Shown: positions 1-8,585, counted from the stretch's first letter. The stretch is 64,000 bases of DNA from Variovorax beijingensis (GCF_007828835.1 NZ_VIVL01000007.1:248001-312000), one strand, 5' to 3'. The notes: a model not told the origin generated them from the letters alone. Translations and numbers: made by a program.

Positions 1-40
1 TCGCCGGCCTGAACCCATCCCCCACTCCGAGAATTCCGCC

Positions 41-1612
41 GTGCACGACTTCGACGTCCTCATCGTCGGCAGCGGCCTTGCAGGCCTCTCCGCCGCGCTG
101 CACCTGGCGCCCACGCACCGCGTGGCCGTGCTGACCAAGCGCGCGCTCAACGACGGCTCCAGCGCCTGGGCGCAGGGCGGCATTGCCGCGGTGCTGGCCG
201 CGGGCGACAGCTTCGACGCCCATGTCGAAGACACGCTGATTGCCGGTGCCGGCCTGTGCGACCCCGAGGCCACGCGCCTGGTCGTCGAGGGCGCGCCGCA
301 GGCCATCGCCTGGCTGCGCGAACTCGGCGTGCCGTTCTCGGAGGAAGGCGGCGGCCTGCACCTGACGCGCGAAGGCGGCCACAGCCAGCGCCGCATCGTG
401 CACGTGACCGACGCCACCGGCGCGGCCGTGCAGCGCACGCTGATCGAGCAGGTGCGCCGCACGCCCAACATCTCGCTCTTCGAGCACCACACGCTGGTCG
501 ACCTGGTCACCGGCACCAAGCTGGGCCTGAAGGACCCCGCCTGCGTGGGCCTCTATGCGCTCGACAGCCAAACCGATGAAGTGCTGGCCTTCCGCGCGCC
601 GCACACCATCCTGGCGACCGGCGGCGCGGGCAAGGTGTACCTCTACACCACCAACCCCGACACCGCCACCGGCGACGGCATTGCCGCGGCCTGGCGCGCG
701 GGCTGCCGGGTGTCGAACATGGAGTTCATCCAGTTCCACCCGACCTGCCTCTACCACCCGCACGCCAAGTCCTTCCTGATCAGCGAGGCGGTGCGCGGCG
801 AAGGCGGCTTGCTCAAGTTGCCCGACGGCACGCGCTTCATGCCAAAGCATGATGAACGCGCCGAACTCGCGCCGCGCGACGTGGTGGCCCGCGCCATCGA
901 CTTCGAGATGAAGAAGCACGGCCTGGACTGCGTGTACCTCGACATCTCTCACCAGCCGCCGGAGTTTCTCCAGGAACACTTCCCCAACATCCTGGCGCGC
1001 TGCCTGGAGCTGGGCATCGACATCACGCGCGATCCCATTCCCGTGGTGCCGGCCGCGCACTACACCTGCGGCGGCGTACGGAGCGACCTGGCCGGGCGCA
1101 CCGACCTGCCCGGCCTCTACGCCATCGGCGAGACCGCCTGCACCGGCCTGCATGGCGCCAACCGCCTCGCGAGCAATTCGCTGGTCGAGTGCATGGTGTT
1201 CGCACGCGCCGCGGCCGGCGCCATTGCCGCGGCACCGGCGCGCGAGCGCATCGAGCTGCCGGCCTGGGACGAAAGCCGCGTCACCGATGCCGACGAGGCC
1301 GTGGTCATCTCGCACAACTGGGACGAACTGCGCCGCTTCATGTGGGACTACGTCGGCATCGTGCGAACCAACAAGCGCCTGGAGCGTGCGAGCCACCGCA
1401 TCGCGCTGCTGCAGGCCGAGATCCAGGAGTTCTACGCGAACTTCCACGTCACGCGCGACCTGCTCGAACTGCGCAACCTGGTGCAAGTGGCCGAGCTGAT
1501 CGTGCGCTGCGCGCAGGCCCGCCACGAGAGCCGCGGCCTGCATTTCAGCCGTGACTACCCCTCGCTCGCCGAGCCCACCGCGCCCACGGTGCTGGTGCCG
1601 CCGGCCGACTGA
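41..1612 (+). CDS. nadB: L-aspartate oxidase NadB
   Basis: This 523-residue FAD flavoenzyme oxidises L-aspartate to iminoaspartate, the first step of de novo NAD synthesis. The product is passed to quinolinate synthase, encoded nearby on the other strand. The N-terminus has the dinucleotide-binding motif GSGLAG at residues 10-15. The substrate-region motif FIQFHPT and a C-terminal helical domain of the succinate dehydrogenase/fumarate reductase flavoprotein type follow. Length matches the family (about 530-540). The start is GTG, chosen because the conserved beta strand begins six residues later. Only 40 bases lie upstream, so its promoter cannot be judged. Confidence 0.95.
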   Translation: MHDFDVLIVGSGLAGLSAALHLAPTHRVAVLTKRALNDGSSAWAQGGIAAVLAAGDSFDAHVEDTLIAGAGLCDPEATRLVVEGAPQAIAWLRELGVPFSEEGGGLHLTREGGHSQRRIVHVTDATGAAVQRTLIEQVRRTPNISLFEHHTLVDLVTGTKLGLKDPACVGLYALDSQTDEVLAFRAPHTILATGGAGKVYLYTTNPDTATGDGIAAAWRAGCRVSNMEFIQFHPTCLYHPHAKSFLISEAVRGEGGLLKLPDGTRFMPKHDERAELAPRDVVARAIDFEMKKHGLDCVYLDISHQPPEFLQEHFPNILARCLELGIDITRDPIPVVPAAHYTCGGVRSDLAGRTDLPGLYAIGETACTGLHGANRLASNSLVECMVFARAAAGAIAAAPARERIELPAWDESRVTDADEAVVISHNWDELRRFMWDYVGIVRTNKRLERASHRIALLQAEIQEFYANFHVTRDLLELRNLVQVAELIVRCAQARHESRGLHFSRDYPSLAEPTAPTVLVPPAD

Positions 1613-1682
1613 CCCACCCCGTTTCGTCTTTTCTTCACTCAAGGATGCCCGGCCACCGACGCCCGCAGGGAGAAACCCAACC

Positions 1683-2576
1683 ATGTCGAACACCACCACC
1701 CCACAGCCAGAGACCACACCAGCCTCGCCCTACGGCACGCTGCCGCCCGCTTCGACGCCCGCCTCGCGCAAGCCCGTGAGCCTGCCGCGCCTGGCCGACA
1801 TGCATGCGCGCGGCGAGAAGATCACCATGCTCACCGCCTACGACGCCACCTTTGCGGCCATGGCCGACGCGGCCGGCATCGACTGCCTTTTGGTCGGCGA
1901 TTCGCTCGGCATGGTCTGCCAGGGCCTGGCGAGCACCGTGGGCGTGACGCTGGACACCATGCGCTACCACACCGACAGCGTCTCGCGCGGCCTGCGCCGC
2001 GTGCAGGGCACGGCCTGGCTGATTGCCGACCTGCCCTTCGGCAGCTACCAGGAATCGCGCGAGCAGGCCTTGCGCAGCGCCACGGTGCTGATGCAAGTCG
2101 GCGCCCACATGGTCAAGCTCGAAGGCGGCGGCTGGACCACCGAGACGGTGCGCTTCCTGGTCGAGCGCGGCATTCCGGTGTGCGCGCACCTGGGCCTGAC
2201 GCCGCAGACCGTGCATGCGCTCGGCGGCTACCGCGTGCAGGGCAAGGGCGATGCCGGCGCGCTCCTCAAGCAGCAGGCCCATGCGCTGCAGGACGCGGGC
2301 GCGACGATGCTGGTGCTCGAGATGGTGCCGGCCGCGCTGGCCGCCGAGCTCACGAATGAGCTGAAGCACTGCGCCACCATCGGCATCGGCGCGGGCAAGG
2401 GCACCGCCGGGCAAGTGCTGGTGTTGCACGACATGCTGGGCATCAACCTCGGAAAGATGCCGAAGTTCGTGCGCAACTTCATGGCCGACGCGCCGGGCGT
2501 GCTGCCCGCCCTCAAAGCCTACGTGCAGGCCGTCAAGGACGGCAGCTTCCCCGACGACCAACTCCACGCCTGGTAA
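1683..2576 (+). CDS. panB: 3-methyl-2-oxobutanoate hydroxymethyltransferase PanB
   Basis: PanB transfers a hydroxymethyl group from methylene-tetrahydrofolate to alpha-ketoisovalerate, giving ketopantoate for pantothenate and CoA. The conserved barrel start (ITMLTAYDATFA), the metal-binding LLVGDSLGM segment and MVKLEGG are all present. At 297 residues it is longer than E. coli PanB (264) because of a Pro/Thr-rich N-terminal extension of about 35 residues. The ATG at 1683 follows a GGGAGAAA ribosome-binding site. The frame is open upstream to 1551, but that part overlaps nadB and looks non-coding. It lies 16 bases upstream of panC, so the two are probably co-transcribed. Confidence 0.95.
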   Translation: MSNTTTPQPETTPASPYGTLPPASTPASRKPVSLPRLADMHARGEKITMLTAYDATFAAMADAAGIDCLLVGDSLGMVCQGLASTVGVTLDTMRYHTDSVSRGLRRVQGTAWLIADLPFGSYQESREQALRSATVLMQVGAHMVKLEGGGWTTETVRFLVERGIPVCAHLGLTPQTVHALGGYRVQGKGDAGALLKQQAHALQDAGATMLVLEMVPAALAAELTNELKHCATIGIGAGKGTAGQVLVLHDMLGINLGKMPKFVRNFMADAPGVLPALKAYVQAVKDGSFPDDQLHAW

Positions 2577-2592
2577 GGAAGGAACCGAGACC

Positions 2593-3432
2593 ATGTACAT
2601 CGCACACACCATCGCCGAACTGCGCAACCATCTGGCGGCCTTCAAGCGCCCTGCCTTCGTCCCCACCATGGGCAACCTGCACGACGGCCACCTGGCCCTC
2701 GTGCAGCAGGCCAGGCCGCTGGGCGACGTCACCGTGGCGAGCATCTTCGTGAACCGCCTGCAGTTCCTGCCGCACGAGGATTTCGACACCTACCCGCGCA
2801 CCTGGGACAGCGACTGCGAGAAGCTGCGCACGGCCGGCTGCGACGTGCTCTTTGCGCCCGACGAAAAGGCGCTCTACCCCGAGCCGCAAACCTGCAAGGT
2901 GCACCCGGACCCGGCGCTGGCCGACATCCTCGAAGGCCACTTCCGCCCGGGCTTCTTCGTCGGCGTGTGCACGGTGGTGCTCAAGCTCTTCCAGTGCGTG
3001 CAGCCGCGCGTGGCGGTGTTCGGCAAGAAGGACTACCAGCAGCTCATGATGATCCGCCACATGGTGCGGCAGTTCGCGCTGCCGATCGAGATCGTCGGCG
3101 GCGAGACCTTCCGCGCCGACGACGGACTCGCGCTGTCGTCGCGCAACGGCTACCTGAGCGAGGCCGAGCGCGCGGAAGCCGTGCAGCTCTCGAAGGCGCT
3201 GAAGGCCATGGCCGAAGCCGTGCAAGCCGGCGAACGCGATTTGGCCGCGATCGAAGCGCGGGCAATGCAGGCGCTGGCGCAGCGCGGCTGGCAACCGGAC
3301 TATCTTGTACTGCGGCGCCGCTCCGATCTGCAGGCGCCCTCGGCCGGCGAGCCGCTGGTAGCGCTGGCCGCGGCGCGGCTGGGCGGTACGCGGCTGATCG
3401 ACAACCTCGAAATCGACGCAATACCGTCATGA
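2593..3432 (+). CDS. panC: Pantothenate synthetase PanC
   Basis: PanC condenses pantoate with beta-alanine using ATP, through a pantoyl-adenylate, to make pantothenate. The nucleotidyltransferase signature is present as PTMGNLHDGH, with HDGH at residues 30-33. The FGKKDYQQL segment and the SSRNGYLS loop also match the family. At 279 residues it has the normal length. The start follows a strong AAGGAAGG ribosome-binding site. The stop overlaps the queE start in an ATGA arrangement, so translation of queE is probably coupled to panC. Confidence 0.95.
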   Translation: MYIAHTIAELRNHLAAFKRPAFVPTMGNLHDGHLALVQQARPLGDVTVASIFVNRLQFLPHEDFDTYPRTWDSDCEKLRTAGCDVLFAPDEKALYPEPQTCKVHPDPALADILEGHFRPGFFVGVCTVVLKLFQCVQPRVAVFGKKDYQQLMMIRHMVRQFALPIEIVGGETFRADDGLALSSRNGYLSEAERAEAVQLSKALKAMAEAVQAGERDLAAIEARAMQALAQRGWQPDYLVLRRRSDLQAPSAGEPLVALAAARLGGTRLIDNLEIDAIPS

Positions 3433-4067
3433 CCTACAGCGTCAAGGAAATCTTCTACACCCTGCAGGGCGAAGGCGGCCAGGCCGGCATGCCGGCCGTG
3501 TTCTGCCGCTTCGCGGGCTGCAACCTCTGGACCGGCCGCGAGGAAGACCGCGCCACGGCCGTCTGCCGTTTCTGCGACACCGACTTCGTCGGCACCGACG
3601 GCACGCTGGGCGGCAAGTTCAAGGATTCCGAGCTGCTGGCCGACACCATCGCCGCGCAATGGCCGGCCGACGACGCCAAGCATCGGTTGGTCGTGCTGAC
3701 CGGCGGCGAGCCGCTGCTGCAGGTGGACGCCGCGCTGGTCGACGCGCTGCACGCGCGGCGCTTTCGCATCGCGGTGGAGAGCAACGGCACGGTCGCCGCA
3801 CCCGAGGGCATCGACTGGCTCTGCATCAGCCCCAAGGCCGGCGCGCCCTGGGTGCAGCAGCGCGGACAGGAACTCAAGCTGGTGTGGCCGCAGACCGGGT
3901 TCGATCTCGACACCATGGCATGCACCGGCGAGTTCACGCACCGCTTCCTGCAGCCGATGGACGGGCCCGACCGCGCGGCCAACACCGAGCTGTGCATTAC
4001 CGAATGCATGCGCCATCCGGCGTGGCGCCTGAGCGTGCAGACCCACAAGATCACCGGCATCCGCTGA
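3429..4067 (+). CDS. queE: 7-carboxy-7-deazaguanine synthase QueE (radical SAM)
   Basis: QueE is a radical SAM enzyme that contracts 6-carboxy-tetrahydropterin to 7-carboxy-7-deazaguanine, the committed precursor of queuosine and other 7-deazapurines. The N-terminal YTLQGEGGQAGMPAVF segment and the TGGEPLLQ motif are typical. The cluster cysteines are C31, C46 and C49, a CX14CX2C spacing rather than the standard CX3CX2C of radical SAM proteins; this insertion is known in a subset of QueE enzymes such as that of Burkholderia. The 212-residue product starts inside the panC stop codon. queD follows after 17 bases. Confidence 0.93.
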   Translation: MTYSVKEIFYTLQGEGGQAGMPAVFCRFAGCNLWTGREEDRATAVCRFCDTDFVGTDGTLGGKFKDSELLADTIAAQWPADDAKHRLVVLTGGEPLLQVDAALVDALHARRFRIAVESNGTVAAPEGIDWLCISPKAGAPWVQQRGQELKLVWPQTGFDLDTMACTGEFTHRFLQPMDGPDRAANTELCITECMRHPAWRLSVQTHKITGIR

Positions 4068-4084
4068 GCGCGGAATTTCTTCAG

Positions 4085-4447
4085 ATGCGATTCACCATCA
4101 GCCAACGCTTTTTCTTCGACGCCGCGCACACGCTCAAGCGCGAGATCGAAGCCGAAGGCAGCCGCCGTATCCACGGCCATACCTACCATGCCGAAGTCTG
4201 GCTTGCGGGCCAGCGCGACCCCGTCACGGGCATGGTCGTCGACCTCGGATTGCTGCGCCGCCGGCTCGACGACGTGCGCGAGCAGCTCGACCATCACCTG
4301 CTCGACGACGTGGCGGGACTGCATCCGCCGACGCTCGAAAACCTGTGCCTGTTCATTGCGGACGCGCTGCCCGAATTCCGTCCCTCGCTCGCGCGGGTGC
4401 GCGTGTGGCGCGAGGCGCTGGGGGACAGCTGTACGCTGGAGTTCTAG
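4085..4447 (+). CDS. queD: QueD-family 6-pyruvoyl-tetrahydropterin synthase homologue, lacking the usual catalytic Cys
   Basis: This 120-residue protein belongs to the QueD/6-pyruvoyltetrahydropterin synthase family, which makes 6-carboxy-tetrahydropterin from dihydroneopterin triphosphate. The zinc ligands H15, H30 and H32 (DAAH and IHGH motifs), the catalytic pair D69/H70 in LDHH and E110 align with E. coli QueD. However, the nucleophilic cysteine four residues before HGH is a serine here (S26). C87 and C116 are the only cysteines. Position right behind queE supports a role in the same pathway. Whether it performs standard QueD chemistry without the cysteine is open. Confidence 0.85.
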   Translation: MRFTISQRFFFDAAHTLKREIEAEGSRRIHGHTYHAEVWLAGQRDPVTGMVVDLGLLRRRLDDVREQLDHHLLDDVAGLHPPTLENLCLFIADALPEFRPSLARVRVWREALGDSCTLEF

Positions 4448-4453
4448 GTTTTA

Positions 4454-4489
4454 CTCCCTCCCCTTCCGGGGGAGGGTCGGGGTGGGGGC
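4454..4489 (+). repeat. Short structured intergenic repeat, family 1, copy A
   Basis: A 36-base element starts six bases after the queD stop. It forms a hairpin CCCTCCCC-TTCC-(G)GGGGAGGG, followed by a conserved TCGGGGTGGGG tail. A second copy lies in opposite orientation at 37613-37648, again just after a stop codon. The two copies differ by a compensatory base-pair change in the stem. It has no clear T-run, so it is more like a REP-type 3' element than a classical terminator. Confidence 0.7.
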
Positions 4490-4534
4490 AAGCGGCGCCT
4501 CCATCGAGCGCACTGCCCGCCCCCATATACGCAA

Positions 4535-5659
4535 TCAGGCCGCGCCGATGCCCGCAACCAGGCTGCCGGGCGCCTGTCCATTCTTCAGCCCCGCCGTGAA
4601 CGCCAGCATCCGATCGATCGGCACGCGCGCGCGCAGCCCCAGCGCCGGATCGACGTGGATCTCGCCCGCACCCGTCTCCAGCGCATTCGCCAGCTCCACC
4701 AACCCATTCATCGCCATCCACGGGCAATGCGCGCAACTCTTGCAAGTGCCACCGTTGCCGGCCGTGGGCGCCTCGATGAAGGTCTTGCCGGGGTTCAGCG
4801 TACGCAGCTTGTGCAGCATGCCGGTGTCGGTGGCGACGATGAATTCGCTCGCGTCCAGGCGCTGCGCCGCGTTCAGGATGGCCGAGGTGGAACCCACCGC
4901 ATCGGCCAGCGCGATCACGTCGGCCGGCGATTCGGGATGCACCAGCACCTTCGCGGCCGGGTGCGCCTTCTTGAGCAACTCGAGCTCCAGCGCCTTGAAT
5001 TCGTCGTGCACGATGCAGGCGCCGTTCCAGCTCACCATGTCGGCGCCGGTCTGGCGCTGGATGTAGTCGCCCAGGTGGCGGTCGGGGCCCCAGAGGATCT
5101 TGCGGCCCTGCGCATGCAGCGCGCTCACCACGTCGAGCGCGCAGCTCGAGGTGACGAGCCAGTCGGCGCGCGCCTTCACGGCCGCGCTGGTGTTGGCGTA
5201 GACCACCACGGTGCGGTCCGGGTGCCGGTCGCAGAAGGCGCTGAATTCGTCGACCGGACAGCCCAGGTCGAGCGAGCAGTTGGCGTCCAGATCGGGCATG
5301 AGCACGCGCTTCTCGGGCGAGAGGATCTTGGCGGTCTCGCCCATGAAGCGCACGCCCGACACCACCAGCGTCTGCGCCGCATGGTCGCGGCCGAAGCGCG
5401 CCATCTCGAGCGAATCGCTCACGATGCCGCCGGTTTCCTCGGCCAGGTCCTGCAGGTCGGGGTGCACGTAGAAGTGCGACACCATCACGGCATTGCGTTC
5501 GCGCAGCAGGCGGCGGATGCGTTCCTTGAGCGCGCTGCGTTCGCCGGGCGAGGGCTCGGGCGGCACGCGGGCCCAGGCGTGGCGCGTGTCGCAGGCCGCG
5601 CCGGCCCCGGCCGCGGGTTGTTCGTAGTCGACGTCGATGACGAAGGAAGGAGCAGCCAT
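4535..5659 (-). CDS. nadA: Quinolinate synthase NadA
   Basis: NadA condenses iminoaspartate with dihydroxyacetone phosphate to form quinolinate, using a [4Fe-4S] cluster. The three expected cluster cysteines are visible: C128 (DANCSLD), C215 (WNGACIVHDE) and the C-terminal CKSCAHC group (C306, C309, C312). The conserved MVSHFY and VSGVRFMGETAK segments are present. At 374 residues, an N-terminal extension of about 35 residues precedes the core. It follows nadC with seven bases between stop and start. An AGGAAGG ribosome-binding site lies within the end of nadC, so the pair is an operon converging on queD. Confidence 0.95.
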   Translation of the reverse strand: MAAPSFVIDVDYEQPAAGAGAACDTRHAWARVPPEPSPGERSALKERIRRLLRERNAVMVSHFYVHPDLQDLAEETGGIVSDSLEMARFGRDHAAQTLVVSGVRFMGETAKILSPEKRVLMPDLDANCSLDLGCPVDEFSAFCDRHPDRTVVVYANTSAAVKARADWLVTSSCALDVVSALHAQGRKILWGPDRHLGDYIQRQTGADMVSWNGACIVHDEFKALELELLKKAHPAAKVLVHPESPADVIALADAVGSTSAILNAAQRLDASEFIVATDTGMLHKLRTLNPGKTFIEAPTAGNGGTCKSCAHCPWMAMNGLVELANALETGAGEIHVDPALGLRARVPIDRMLAFTAGLKNGQAPGSLVAGIGAA

Positions 5660-5666
5660 GGCGCGC

Positions 5667-6545
5667 TCAGCCTTCCTGGAAACGCATGGAGAAATCGATC
5701 GCCTTCACGTCCTTGGTGAGCGCGCCGATGGAGATGCGGTCCACGCCGGTGTCGGCCAGCGTGCGCAGGCCCTCGAGCGTCACGCCGCCCGAAATTTCGA
5801 GCACGGCCTTGCGGTCCTCGCCAGCTTGCGCGTTGATGCGGACGGCTTCGCGCAGGGTCGGCAGGTCCATGTTGTCGAGCAGCACCATGCGCGCGCCCGC
5901 CTCCAGCGCCTCGCGCAGCTGCGCCAGGGTTTCGACCTCGACCTCGACGAAGGCCGCGCGCTGCGCCACCGGTGCCACCGCGCGCAGCGCCGCGGCCACG
6001 CCGCCGGCCGCGGCAATGTGGTTTTCCTTGATGAGCACCGCGTCGTAAAGGCCGATGCGGTGGTTCACGCCGCCGCCCGTGCGCACCGCGTACTTCTGCG
6101 CCAGGCGCAGGCCCGGCAGGGTCTTGCGGGTGTCGACGATGCGCGCGCGCGTGCCGCGCACCGCGTCGGCGTAGGCCGCCGTCTTGGTGGCGACCCCGCT
6201 CAGGAGCTGAAGAAAGTTGAGCGCGGTGCGCTCGGCCGTGAGCAGTGCGCGCGCGGTGCCCTCGATCTCGAGCACGGTCTGGTCGGCCGCACAGCGCTCG
6301 CCCTCGCCACACAGCCAGCGGATGCGGGCCTGCGGATCGAGCTGCCGCACGGTGGCTTCGACCCAGGGCGCGCCGCAGAGCACGGCCGCCTCGCGCGCCA
6401 GCACCCTGGCATGGGCGCGGCGGCCGGGGTCGACCAGCGAGGCGGTCAGGTCGCCGTCGGCCACGTCTTCCTGCAGGGCCCGGGCGGCGTCGGCCTGGGC
6501 CAGCGCGGCCACGGCCGGCGCCGAAAAATCAAAGCGAGGGCTCAT
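5667..6545 (-). CDS. nadC: Nicotinate-nucleotide pyrophosphorylase (carboxylating) NadC
   Basis: NadC (quinolinate phosphoribosyltransferase) converts quinolinate and PRPP to nicotinate mononucleotide, the third step of de novo NAD synthesis. The 292-residue protein has the family motifs DTRKTLPGLR, the GGGVNHRIGLYD loop and IKENH, and a C-terminal DNMD / SGGVTLEG barrel section. It is first in the nadC-nadA pair. About 80 bases separate it from gpsA, which is transcribed in the same direction upstream. Confidence 0.95.
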   Translation of the reverse strand: MSPRFDFSAPAVAALAQADAARALQEDVADGDLTASLVDPGRRAHARVLAREAAVLCGAPWVEATVRQLDPQARIRWLCGEGERCAADQTVLEIEGTARALLTAERTALNFLQLLSGVATKTAAYADAVRGTRARIVDTRKTLPGLRLAQKYAVRTGGGVNHRIGLYDAVLIKENHIAAAGGVAAALRAVAPVAQRAAFVEVEVETLAQLREALEAGARMVLLDNMDLPTLREAVRINAQAGEDRKAVLEISGGVTLEGLRTLADTGVDRISIGALTKDVKAIDFSMRFQEG

Positions 6546-6624
6546 GGCTGTCTTGTCTCTTCAGTCTTGTGGTGATTCATGGCATGCGGCAGGGCCTTGG
6601 CATGCGATTCGAGGTGTGCGTCCC

Positions 6625-7638
6625 TTAGCCCCTGACGGATTCAGGGACCGGATCGCGGCCGGTCAGCGAAGCCACCGCCTGCTGCGGGCTCAGCCGGCCG
6701 TCGAGCAGCGCGACCACGCCTTCGGCGATGGGCATTTCCACGCCCAGGCCACGCGCGCGCTGCACCACGGTGCGCGCGCAATAGACGCCTTCGGCCACAT
6801 GGCCCAGCGAAGCGACGGCCTGCGCGAGCGTGTGGCCCTGGGCCAGCAGCAGGCCCACCTTGCGGTTGCGCGAGAGGTCGCCGGTGGCCGTCAGCACCAG
6901 GTCGCCAAGGCCCGAAAGGCCCATGAAGGTCTCGGCGCGGGCGCCAAGCGCCAGTCCGAAGCGCGTCATTTCGGCCAGGCCCCGCGTGATGAGCGCCGCG
7001 CGCGCATTGAGCCCCAGCGCCAGGCCGTCGCAGAGGCCGGTGGCAATCGCCAGCACGTTCTTGACGGCGCCGCCGACCTCGACGCCCACGATGTCGTCGT
7101 TGGCGTAGACGCGCAGGGCCGGTCCGTGGAAGGCGTCGACCAGCGCGTCGCGCACCGCGGCATGGGGGCTTGCGGCCACCAGCGCCGTCGGGCGGCCTTC
7201 GGCGACTTCCTGCGCAAAGCTCGGGCCGCTGAGCACGCCGGCCATCAGTTCAGGCGCGACCTGTCCCCAGATTTCGTGGGCCAGCAGGCCGTAGGAGGTG
7301 GGAGAAGAGGCATCGAGCGCGGGCTCGACGCCCTTGCACAGCCACGCCACCGGCACGGAGGTGCCGCGCAGGGCAATGAGCTGCTGGCGCAAGGCGGCCA
7401 TGGGCGTGGCCACGACGACGAGTTCGGCACCCGCCTGGGCCTGGCGCAGGTCGCCGGCGCGCACCGTGAGTGCGGGGGGCAGTGCCAGGCCGGGCAGGTA
7501 GCGGACGTTTTCGCGCGCCTTGGACATGGCCGCCGCCTGGGCCGCGTCACGCGCCCAGAGCGTGACCTCGTGGCGGCCCGCCGCGTTGACAGCCAGCGCC
7601 GTGCCCCAGGCACCGGCGCCATGAACGCAGATCTTCAT
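6625..7638 (-). CDS. gpsA: Glycerol-3-phosphate dehydrogenase [NAD(P)+] GpsA
   Basis: GpsA reduces dihydroxyacetone phosphate to sn-glycerol-3-phosphate for phospholipid synthesis. The N-terminal Rossmann motif GAGAWGTALA (residues 7-16) and the GPSFAQEVA and GGAVKNVLAIATG segments, the latter with the catalytic lysine, are typical. At 337 residues the length matches the family. It lies 24 bases after secB, with the same gene order as in E. coli (secB-gpsA), so co-transcription is likely. Confidence 0.95.
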   Translation of the reverse strand: MKICVHGAGAWGTALAVNAAGRHEVTLWARDAAQAAAMSKARENVRYLPGLALPPALTVRAGDLRQAQAGAELVVVATPMAALRQQLIALRGTSVPVAWLCKGVEPALDASSPTSYGLLAHEIWGQVAPELMAGVLSGPSFAQEVAEGRPTALVAASPHAAVRDALVDAFHGPALRVYANDDIVGVEVGGAVKNVLAIATGLCDGLALGLNARAALITRGLAEMTRFGLALGARAETFMGLSGLGDLVLTATGDLSRNRKVGLLLAQGHTLAQAVASLGHVAEGVYCARTVVQRARGLGVEMPIAEGVVALLDGRLSPQQAVASLTGRDPVPESVRG

Positions 7639-7662
7639 CGGCGTTGCGGCGCTGCGCCGGCT

Positions 7663-8127
7663 TTACTGCGTGACGATCGGCGAGGGCTGGCCGGCGGCCT
7701 GCGCCTGCTGCTGCTCGTACATCGCCTGGAAGTTGATTTCCGCCAGGTGCACGGGCGGGAAGCCGCCGCGCTGGATCACGTCGGCCACGTTGCCGCGCAG
7801 GTACGGATAGACGATCTGCGGGCAGGCGATGCCGAGGATCGGGCCCATCTGGTCTTCGGGCAGGTTGCGGATCTCGAAGATGCCGGCCTGCTTGGCTTCG
7901 ACCAGGAACACGGTCTTGTCCTGGATCTTGGTCTGCACCGTGGCCGAGACGGTGATCTCGAAGATGCCTTCGGCCACCGGCTGAGCGTCCACGCCGAGCT
8001 GGATGTCGACCGTGGGCTGCTCCTGCTCGAGCAGGATGGCGGGCGAATTGGGCTGTTCGAGCGACAGGTCCTTGAGGTAGACGCGCTGGATCTGGAAAAC
8101 GGGATCTTGGGCTTGCTGGTCGGCCAT
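7663..8127 (-). CDS. secB: Protein-export chaperone SecB
   Basis: SecB is the cytoplasmic tetrameric chaperone that keeps preproteins unfolded and delivers them to SecA. The sequence shows the family segments FQIQRVYLKDLSLE near the N-terminus, VFLVEAKQAGIF in the middle, and IACPQIVYPYLR with the GGFPPVHLAEINF end. It is 154 residues from the ATG at 8127. The frame is open seven codons further upstream, but the chosen start matches the usual short MADQ-type N-terminus. It lies downstream of grxC, separated by a repeat element. Confidence 0.95.
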   Translation of the reverse strand: MADQQAQDPVFQIQRVYLKDLSLEQPNSPAILLEQEQPTVDIQLGVDAQPVAEGIFEITVSATVQTKIQDKTVFLVEAKQAGIFEIRNLPEDQMGPILGIACPQIVYPYLRGNVADVIQRGGFPPVHLAEINFQAMYEQQQAQAAGQPSPIVTQ

Positions 8128-8233
8128 GGCTGAACTTTCGAGGATCAAAACAATGCCCGCCGGGGAGAGCTTCCCGCAGCGGGCTGCAGATGAATGGGTA
8201 AACGATTATCGCCCGGCGCCCGGACCCATTCGT

Positions 8234-8315
8234 GAAACACCGCGGAACCGGCTTTGCCGGGCCGCAGGTGCTGCCCCCGGCGAGGGGGTGGGCGAAGGTG
8301 CGCGAAGACTGGGGG
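8234..8315 (-). repeat. Dispersed intergenic repeat, family 2, copy 1 (grxC-secB gap)
   Basis: An 82-base element starts 9 bases after the grxC stop and is about 85% identical to the copy at 8651-8740. Both copies contain a GC hairpin with five C:G pairs (8274-8288 here) and a second hairpin CCGGC-TTT-GCCGG on the plus strand (8248-8260 here). Copy 1 lacks about nine bases present in copy 2. Its position between co-directional genes suggests an mRNA stability or attenuation element. Confidence 0.8.
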
Positions 8316-8324
8316 AGCGCCTCA

Positions 8325-8585
8325 TCAAGCGCCTTGCAGCAGGGGCATCAGGCCACCGCGGCCGTCCAGCGCCACCAGGTCGTCGCAGCCGCCCACATGG
8401 GTGTCGCCGATGAAGATCTGCGGCACCGTGCGGCGCTGGGTGATCTCCATCATGGTGCTGCGGGCCGCGGGATCGCTGTCGATGCGGATCTCTTCGATCT
8501 CCTCGACACCCTTGGACTTGAGGATCTGCTTGGCGCGGACGCAGTACGGGCAGAAGGCGGTGGTGTACATCTTGACGGCTTGCAT
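8325..8585 (-). CDS. grxC: Glutaredoxin 3 GrxC
   Basis: This small 86-residue dithiol glutaredoxin reduces disulfides with glutathione. It has the active site CPYC at residues 12-15, the cis-proline TVP loop at 53-55 and the GGCDDL glutathione-binding segment. Length and motifs match GrxC. It sits between a membrane rhodanese gene and secB, as in E. coli, with a copy of the family 2 repeat on each side. Confidence 0.95.
   Translation of the reverse strand: MQAVKMYTTAFCPYCVRAKQILKSKGVEEIEEIRIDSDPAARSTMMEITQRRTVPQIFIGDTHVGGCDDLVALDGRGGLMPLLQGA

Noticed and set aside
2967..3428. N-terminal extension of QueE by 154 codons
   Set aside because: The extension lies within panC in another frame and is Arg/Ala-rich without similarity. 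The ATG at 3429 gives the conserved QueE N-terminus.
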